Of a DNA stretch of 11,602 bases, positions 6,661 through 11,602 are shown piece by piece (within the stretch, counting starts at the first letter, position 1; each line of letters opens with the position of its first letter). The DNA is from Chlamydiota bacterium (GTDB lineage Bacteria; Auribacterota; UBA3054; B51-G9). The stretch spans positions 1 through 11,602 of the forward strand of contig JAUVKG010000043.1 of the NCBI GenBank assembly GCA_030596365.1, written 5' to 3'. A program made the translations under genes and the position numbers. The notes beneath the pieces are model-generated. The model was given only the letters and a program-made list of their open reading frames with translations, did not search any database and was not told the origin of the DNA.

Positions 6661-9399
6661 ATGCATAAAATATTTCTCTTTTTATTACTATCTGCCGCGT
6701 TAGCGCAGGCAGTTGATTTCAGTATCCCTCTCACAGGCCTGTACGGTGATCCGCTTCAGCTTCAACCAACAACAAAGGAGTATAATTCATTGCAAGCTCG
6801 AACAGCAACGCTTGCAGCGTGTGATATGACTCCAAAACACTGGCTGGTGCAATTCACCGGACCGTTTCAGCAGCAATGGCGGCAGACACTGCAGCAACTT
6901 GACTGCGTGGAACTGCAATACCTGAAACAATACTGCCTGGTAATTCGCGCGTCGGAGAAAGCGGTTGTCACGCTTACACAGCAGCCGTTTGTTCGTTGGG
7001 CCGGACCATACCGCAGCGAATATAAACTGTCGGAACGGCTGCCGCGTCCCGGTCACATTGTCGGCGAAGCGGACATAAGCGAGTCAGGCACATCGCCGAT
7101 GGTCATCAAACTTTTCCGCGGGGTGTCGCCGGATAATGTAGTTGAACGTGTTCGCGCTTCCGGCGGCACTGTCCGCAAACAATCATCCGAGGGATTTACG
7201 GGACGCTATATTGAAGCTGATGTGCCGCAGGCACTGCTTGAGGAATTGGCAGCACAGGAGGATGTTTGCTGGATCGAGCCATACGAATTGTCCTACATAA
7301 ACAATGATATTGCACGTGAGCAGATTGTCAACGTACGCCCGGCGTGGGCACGGGGCTTCTGGGGCAACGGCCAAACCGTATGCGTCGCCGATTCAGGCAT
7401 TGACCTCGGATCAATTGAAACCAACCAACTGCATATCGATTTCCGGTATTACTACCTATCAGGCTGGCCATCCAAACTAAAGATGAGATCTCGAGTGGTA
7501 CGGATTGATGACCTGTTCGGAGACGGGCCACAAGATGTCAACGGGCACGGAACACATGTGGCAGGTACGGTTCTGGGGGCTGGTTATGGTTCCGGCGCAA
7601 ATACTCTGTTCACCCCGACCAACTGCTTTGCGGGAATTGCCCCGAGGGCCATGCTCATGTTCCAATCAATGGGGAGTAACTCCACGGGCAGCAGTCTGCC
7701 GGGCGTGCCGGCCTCGATGCAGGATTTGCTCATGCCGGCATGGAACGAAGGTGCACGTGTACATCAGAACAGTTGGAGCAGCAATCTCCGTGGTCGTTAC
7801 GACACAATGTGCGAAACGCTTGACGCGTTTGTAGGCAACCCGCTCGTACCGAAGTGGGACGACATGGTCGTGGTGTTCGCTGCCGGCAATGCTGCCGAGG
7901 ACTACGTGACCAATAGCTCGTCTGTCACTGTCCACGGTACTAAAGCAGGCGTGATGGATCTTGACTCGATCGGGCGTCCGGGAACGTCTAAAAATTGCAT
8001 CACGGTCGGTGCATCAGAGAACTTTAGACCAAGCCAAACCTATACTTGGTGGGATGTTTCAGCTTTCAACCCGATTACGAGTGACCGGTCAGCCGATAAC
8101 ACCAATGGTATGTGCGCATTCTCAAGTCGCGGCCCTTGTGATGACCTGCGCATCAAGCCGGACATCGTGGCGCCGGGTTCATGGATTATATCAACTCGTT
8201 CGCGCGCGGCGCCCGGTGACCGTTTGTGGGGAATTTACCCCGGTAACACAAACTACCTTTACTCCGGTGGGACCAGTATGTCCGCACCCCTCGTATCCGG
8301 CGCTGCAGCGCTCATTCGCGAATGGCTTTTCAAGGACCACGGTGTGAGCAAGCCTTCCGCGGCGCTCATAAAGGCGCTGCTTCTGAACAACACCGCGTCT
8401 ATGTATAAGGGACAATATTCCGATGATTTCCACGAAATTCCGCCGCAATTCCCAAATAATGTCAACGGTTACGGACGACTGAATATCGCTGGCGTGGTGA
8501 ATCCGCCATCGGGCTACGAGCGCCTGTGGTGGGACCGCCCGGCCCACCTGACAACCGGTGCGACGGCGGAGCACTCTTTCATCGTGCACGATACGGGGAA
8601 ACCGCTTAAGATAACCTTGGCATGGAGCGATGTTCCGGGCTACGCGGCTGTCAATGGAGGGCTTGTTAATGATCTTGATATGATTGTTACACGTCCGGAC
8701 GATTCCGTCAGTCATGGTTTACCCAGGGAATACCGACAGGTAATTGCCCAAGACACGGGTGGATATGATAGTTTTGTGTCGAATGTTGTTGGCGAAGGCT
8801 ATGCAGTCAAATTCACTCCGAGTTGCTACCCGGTTCGGATATGGGGTGGTCTGTTTGAGATTAGTTGGATGGGATTGCAGGTAAATTACCGGGTGAATGT
8901 ATGGGACGACGATGGCCCGTCAGGTTTTCCGGGTACCTTGTTGTACAGCACAATCCGCCAGGGATGCTCGTATGGCTGGGACCAGGTCTTTATTCCGAAT
9001 ATCAGTATCGCCAGCGGCAGCTTCTATATAGAAATGCGTTCGACGATTGATACATACCCGGAAATTAACTATGAAACAATGGCCGGGACGTCAACCTCTT
9101 ATAAGTGGAACGGAAGTGCATGGTCAAGCGTGTCCCCGCGGCAATACCATATCCGCGCCACAGTGGCGTGTGATGGAGAGGGATCTCACGACCGCGTAAA
9201 CAATGTGCAGCACTATTCAACAACATCAGCGGACGGGGGTATATGGACGGTGCAGGTGATTGGTCATGACGTGTGGCTGCCGCAGACCTACGCATTGACT
9301 GTTTCTGGAGATGCGGTCATTCCCGAGCCAATGGTTCTGCTAGGTTTGCTTGCGGCACTACTAGTTTTTCGGGGCCGGACCAAGTTAACTTACTTGTAA
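6661..9399 (+). CDS. Secreted subtilisin-like (S8) protease with PEP-CTERM tail
   Basis: The protein has 912 residues. Residues 1-17 are a signal peptide (KIFLFLLLSAALAQA). Two propeptide-like stretches follow, about 58-125 and 147-210, both of the pattern in which a strand-helix-strand unit ends near a W-x-x-P/Y motif. The peptidase domain runs from about 215 to 612: D244 in VADSG, H296 in NGHGTHVAG, oxyanion N410 in FAAGN and S539 in SGGTSMSAP, so the catalytic set is complete. A KP-43-type beta-barrel begins near 615 (ITLAWSDVPG, GGLVNDLDM) and closes with RVNNVQ (845-850) and TYALTVSG (876-883). Between them, about 690-835, lies an inserted module. The C-terminus has PEP (888-890), a hydrophobic run and FRGR, a PEP-CTERM signal recognised by exosortases in known systems. 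The gene is GC-richer than its neighbours (58% in the sample 7021-7080). Substrate: extracellular proteins, inferred. Confidence 0.93.
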   Translation: MHKIFLFLLLSAALAQAVDFSIPLTGLYGDPLQLQPTTKEYNSLQARTATLAACDMTPKHWLVQFTGPFQQQWRQTLQQLDCVELQYLKQYCLVIRASEKAVVTLTQQPFVRWAGPYRSEYKLSERLPRPGHIVGEADISESGTSPMVIKLFRGVSPDNVVERVRASGGTVRKQSSEGFTGRYIEADVPQALLEELAAQEDVCWIEPYELSYINNDIAREQIVNVRPAWARGFWGNGQTVCVADSGIDLGSIETNQLHIDFRYYYLSGWPSKLKMRSRVVRIDDLFGDGPQDVNGHGTHVAGTVLGAGYGSGANTLFTPTNCFAGIAPRAMLMFQSMGSNSTGSSLPGVPASMQDLLMPAWNEGARVHQNSWSSNLRGRYDTMCETLDAFVGNPLVPKWDDMVVVFAAGNAAEDYVTNSSSVTVHGTKAGVMDLDSIGRPGTSKNCITVGASENFRPSQTYTWWDVSAFNPITSDRSADNTNGMCAFSSRGPCDDLRIKPDIVAPGSWIISTRSRAAPGDRLWGIYPGNTNYLYSGGTSMSAPLVSGAAALIREWLFKDHGVSKPSAALIKALLLNNTASMYKGQYSDDFHEIPPQFPNNVNGYGRLNIAGVVNPPSGYERLWWDRPAHLTTGATAEHSFIVHDTGKPLKITLAWSDVPGYAAVNGGLVNDLDMIVTRPDDSVSHGLPREYRQVIAQDTGGYDSFVSNVVGEGYAVKFTPSCYPVRIWGGLFEISWMGLQVNYRVNVWDDDGPSGFPGTLLYSTIRQGCSYGWDQVFIPNISIASGSFYIEMRSTIDTYPEINYETMAGTSTSYKWNGSAWSSVSPRQYHIRATVACDGEGSHDRVNNVQHYSTTSADGGIWTVQVIGHDVWLPQTYALTVSGDAVIPEPMVLLGLLAALLVFRGRTKLTYL

Positions 9400-9702
9400 C
9401 AGGCTTCTAAGACCCATTTTGAGCCATTATATGGACATAATTATTAACTCGGTTCAAAACCAATATCCTAGTTATATGTATTTTCTGTTGCTGACGCAAC
9501 AGCGCAGTGAATGAAATTTCGTTGGAACAAAATTTCTTTATCCCTGCACTCCATATATGCACTCCATTTCACTCCAAAACGTTTTCCAAAATTATTTTTC
9601 CTAAATTACCCACTTCGGATCGAAGCAGGATACCAAATACTAAATTCATTTCATTATTTTATTCGAAATGAATTTCCTCCTACCAATAATCCATAATTTT
9701 TA
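9400..9702. other. Spacer between convergent genes, rich in inverted repeats
   Basis: No credible gene is present. Reading along it: TTTTGAGCC (9417-9425) pairs with GGTTCAAAA (9451-9459) with one G-T pair; CTGTTGC (9485-9491) pairs with GCAACAG (9496-9502) around TGAC; GAAATTT (9513-9519) pairs with AAATTTC (9530-9536); CACTCC occurs three times (9547, 9560, 9570); CTTCG (9613-9617) pairs with CGAAG (9621-9625) around GAT; and an 11-base perfect repeat lies at 9642-9675. This density exceeds what two ordinary terminators need and suggests remnants of dispersed repeats. Confidence 0.65.
9642..9675. terminator. Candidate bidirectional terminator hairpin
   Basis: AAATTCATTTC (9642-9652) pairs perfectly with GAAATGAATTT (9665-9675) around 12 bases. 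It lies 27 bases beyond the stop of the minus-strand glucan enzyme and downstream of the plus-strand protease. The stem is AT-rich and the flanking T-runs are short, so termination is plausible but not certain. Confidence 0.45.
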
Positions 9703-11602
9703 TCACGCGCGTCTTCGCTTTCTCACGATGTAGTGCGTGGCCAATATTCCAAGAATCCAAATCCCTATTCCCGGTTCCGGAACGCCAAGGACCATAAATT
9801 GTTCTCCGGGAATAAGATTGTAACGTTTTGATGCTGTGGATCCGCCGACAGCATAGCTATTTGTGTCATTGTGAATCGCACTCAAAGACTGGTTAGCCGA
9901 ATACTCTCCGCTTGAGCTGATAATCATCGCCTGGACCCAGCACATATCAGTTATTCCACCAAGTCCGGAAAGATTTAAGCTTAATTCAAGTCCGGTAGAA
10001 AAAGTTCCTGTAACAGAAAGAGAATCTCCGGCGGCAGATTGATTATACAAAGCGAGTTGTCCAAAACTGTTACTGAGGTAGCCATAACTTGTGTTAAGGT
10101 CTGTTAACTCTCCCCAATAATCCTTTGAATTATCGTTAAGTTTAGAAAAATCCACCCAGGCGGTAGATGGAGTCGGGCTGCCATCTTTCAGGCTTACGTT
10201 TATAGCATAATCGGGAGTAAATGCGGTATCGAAAACCATGCCGATCATATTTTTAATTCTCCATGCAACGCTGTCGAGAGTTGGCGGAAGGAAATTTTTA
10301 CCTGTTGAGAGATCAGTATCAATAAAAATAACAAATCCGTTACCTTTTTCTGGCTCTATGCTACCGGAAATTCCGAGCAGAAGTTTGTCGGGAGTTAATG
10401 TTCCGCGCATAGCAAGCAATGAATTCCAACCGGCCCAGTCGGTCACCGTATCCTGAAATACTTCGCCTTCCGCGGTCGCAAAATCTCCGGTAATGTTCTG
10501 GCCGTCAATCCAGTCACCTTCTATAACAGTAATAAGATTAGAATAAGTTTTGCTGCTTGTTCCCTGCGGGCCTATAACAGTTAAATCAATATTATAAATT
10601 CCGCCATCATAATAAGTGTGAATAGGATTTACTTCTGTACTTTCAGTTCCATCACCGAAATTCCAAAGCCAGTTAGTAACTGTTCCGGAAGAGCTGTCAA
10701 GAAAACTTACGTTCAGGCCGTTACGGCCGTTTGTCGGTGATGCGAAAAAATTACATTGCGGTGCCGGTGATTGCAGCTGACTGTAAACAACAAACGAATA
10801 AGGAGGGAAATCAAAATCGCCATGATATGGCAAACCATTCATCCCGCCTGATTGCGCGTCAACGTTTTGTCCGCCAATATTTGAAAAACTACTGTCATAA
10901 GATTTCCAATCTGAATTCATAGCACAATACCAAACTCCTGTCCGTGGTAAACCGATAGAAACATTAAGCTTAGCGGTAGTGCTGTTATTGACAATAACAA
11001 TAACATCATCGCCCGGGCCTCCTGATTCGTAGCGGTGATATGCCATCAATTTATCAGTATTATTTACGTAAAAAACATTAACATTTGAACCGGCAAGTCC
11101 TGCGCTTATGCCATCGCTGTTTCTTCGAAGATGAATAATATCATGATATAGTCTGAATATTCCGCCGAAGGTATTAAGTTTTGACCAGTCGAGAGGGTCG
11201 TTATCAGCAAAAAAGCCATCTTCGAGAAATTCCTGTCCCTGAAAAAGCATTGGAATTCCAAGAGAAGTCAGTGTAATTCCGGCAGCAAGAGTTGAACGTT
11301 TTTTAGCGTAATAAGAATCTCCAACCAGATCGCCGTCAATTTCACAGTTTAATCTTTTTGAACCATTGGCAGCATCGTCATGCGATTCAGAATATTTAAC
11401 AGTAGAAAACGAACGGCTATTTTCTGTTTGCTGCACGCAGGTTTGCAGAATTGTCATATCGCGATCTGCATCATTCACAATTTTCATCTGGTCGCGAACA
11501 TTGTCAACAAAAAAATCATTCCATTGAGAATCAAAACCAAGCCCGCTTCCTCCTTTGTCGGTTACTCCCGACCATCTGTGCAGATCTTCGGCAACAATAA
11601 CT
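9703..11602 (-). CDS. Secreted GH13 alpha-amylase / branching-enzyme-like protein with PKD and PEP-CTERM (5' partial)
   Basis: The frame is open to the right edge, so the signal peptide, the first half of the barrel and the catalytic nucleophile are missing; 632 residues are visible. Numbering from the first full codon, VIVAEDL (1-7) carries the probable acid/base E5, followed by GGSGLGFDSQWNDFF; SESHDD carries H74 and D75, the stabilising aspartate region; TSLGIPMLFQGQEFLEDG (112-129) is a hallmark of GH13 branching-enzyme relatives. A beta-sandwich domain C runs to about 275. A PKD domain follows (about 283-358, with WLWNFGDG). Then about 240 residues of an unassigned beta-rich module (FVIFIDTDLSTG near 423-434), and PEP at 608-610, a hydrophobic run and RKRRR, a PEP-CTERM tail. 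It should act outside the cytoplasm on alpha-glucans; whether it hydrolyses or transfers cannot be told. It converges with the protease gene. Confidence 0.9.
   Translation of the reverse strand, partial: VIVAEDLHRWSGVTDKGGSGLGFDSQWNDFFVDNVRDQMKIVNDADRDMTILQTCVQQTENSRSFSTVKYSESHDDAANGSKRLNCEIDGDLVGDSYYAKKRSTLAAGITLTSLGIPMLFQGQEFLEDGFFADNDPLDWSKLNTFGGIFRLYHDIIHLRRNSDGISAGLAGSNVNVFYVNNTDKLMAYHRYESGGPGDDVIVIVNNSTTAKLNVSIGLPRTGVWYCAMNSDWKSYDSSFSNIGGQNVDAQSGGMNGLPYHGDFDFPPYSFVVYSQLQSPAPQCNFFASPTNGRNGLNVSFLDSSSGTVTNWLWNFGDGTESTEVNPIHTYYDGGIYNIDLTVIGPQGTSSKTYSNLITVIEGDWIDGQNITGDFATAEGEVFQDTVTDWAGWNSLLAMRGTLTPDKLLLGISGSIEPEKGNGFVIFIDTDLSTGKNFLPPTLDSVAWRIKNMIGMVFDTAFTPDYAINVSLKDGSPTPSTAWVDFSKLNDNSKDYWGELTDLNTSYGYLSNSFGQLALYNQSAAGDSLSVTGTFSTGLELSLNLSGLGGITDMCWVQAMIISSSGEYSANQSLSAIHNDTNSYAVGGSTASKRYNLIPGEQFMVLGVPEPGIGIWILGILATHYIVRKRRRA

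Noticed and set aside
7505..8347. Alternative-frame plus-strand open frames inside the protease
   Set aside because: They are out-of-frame shadows of the peptidase domain, rich in Arg and Cys and without any recognisable motif.
8191..8715. 174-codon minus-strand open frame inside the protease gene
   Set aside because: It is opposite the catalytic serine region of a well-supported gene; long antisense frames are expected in GC-richer coding DNA, and the product resembles nothing I know.
9511..9696. 61-codon plus-strand open frame in the convergent spacer
   Set aside because: It runs through several hairpins, has no ribosome site and would be translated from palindromic repeat DNA.

Overview
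The window looks like chromosomal DNA of an uncultured, probably anaerobic or microaerophilic Gram-negative bacterium. Two large secreted proteins end in PEP-CTERM sorting tails. There is an oxygen-sensitive type of 2-hydroxyacyl-CoA dehydratase system, and most genes are AT-rich (a 60-base sample at 5101-5160 is 37% GC). Together with gene spacers filled with short degenerate tandem repeats and GC-rich hairpins, this fits the PVC superphylum (Lentisphaerota/Kiritimatiellota-like) best. That assignment is an inference from style, with no marker gene to back it.

Layout, left to right. (1) 1-2142, plus strand: the 3' part of a fused protein, an ATP-dependent activase followed by a 2-hydroxyacyl-CoA dehydratase subunit. 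(2) 2143-2401: a spacer made of three different short tandem-repeat arrays and a hairpin. (3) 2402-4030, plus: an exported CocE/NonD-type serine hydrolase of the S15 fold. (4) 4031-4241: a spacer with a double GC-rich hairpin of REP-like type. (5) 4242-4826 and 4873-5250, plus: a pRiA4b ORF-3-like protein and a SpoIIAA-like (STAS/SEC14) protein, closely spaced. (6) 5251-5520: a spacer with a 29-base imperfect inverted repeat. (7) 5521-6528, minus: a SAM-dependent methyltransferase with a Cys-rich head and a near-consensus promoter. (8) 6661-9399, plus: a secreted subtilisin-like protease with tandem propeptide-like modules, an extra domain inserted in its C-terminal barrel, and a PEP-CTERM tail; its base composition is richer in GC than its neighbours. 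(9) 9400-9702: a spacer with several inverted repeats between convergent genes. (10) 9703-11602, minus: the C-terminal part of a secreted GH13 glucan-active enzyme with a PKD domain, an unassigned beta-rich domain and a PEP-CTERM tail; its start lies beyond the window.

How the genes fit together. There is no single operon. The protease, the GH13 enzyme and the CocE-like hydrolase all carry export or surface signals, so part of the window reads as extracellular polymer breakdown, while the dehydratase points to fermentative acyl-CoA chemistry in the cytoplasm. I see no clearly new multi-gene system. The most unusual items are the domain architecture of the protease, the unassigned module of the GH13 enzyme, and the density and variety of intergenic repeats.
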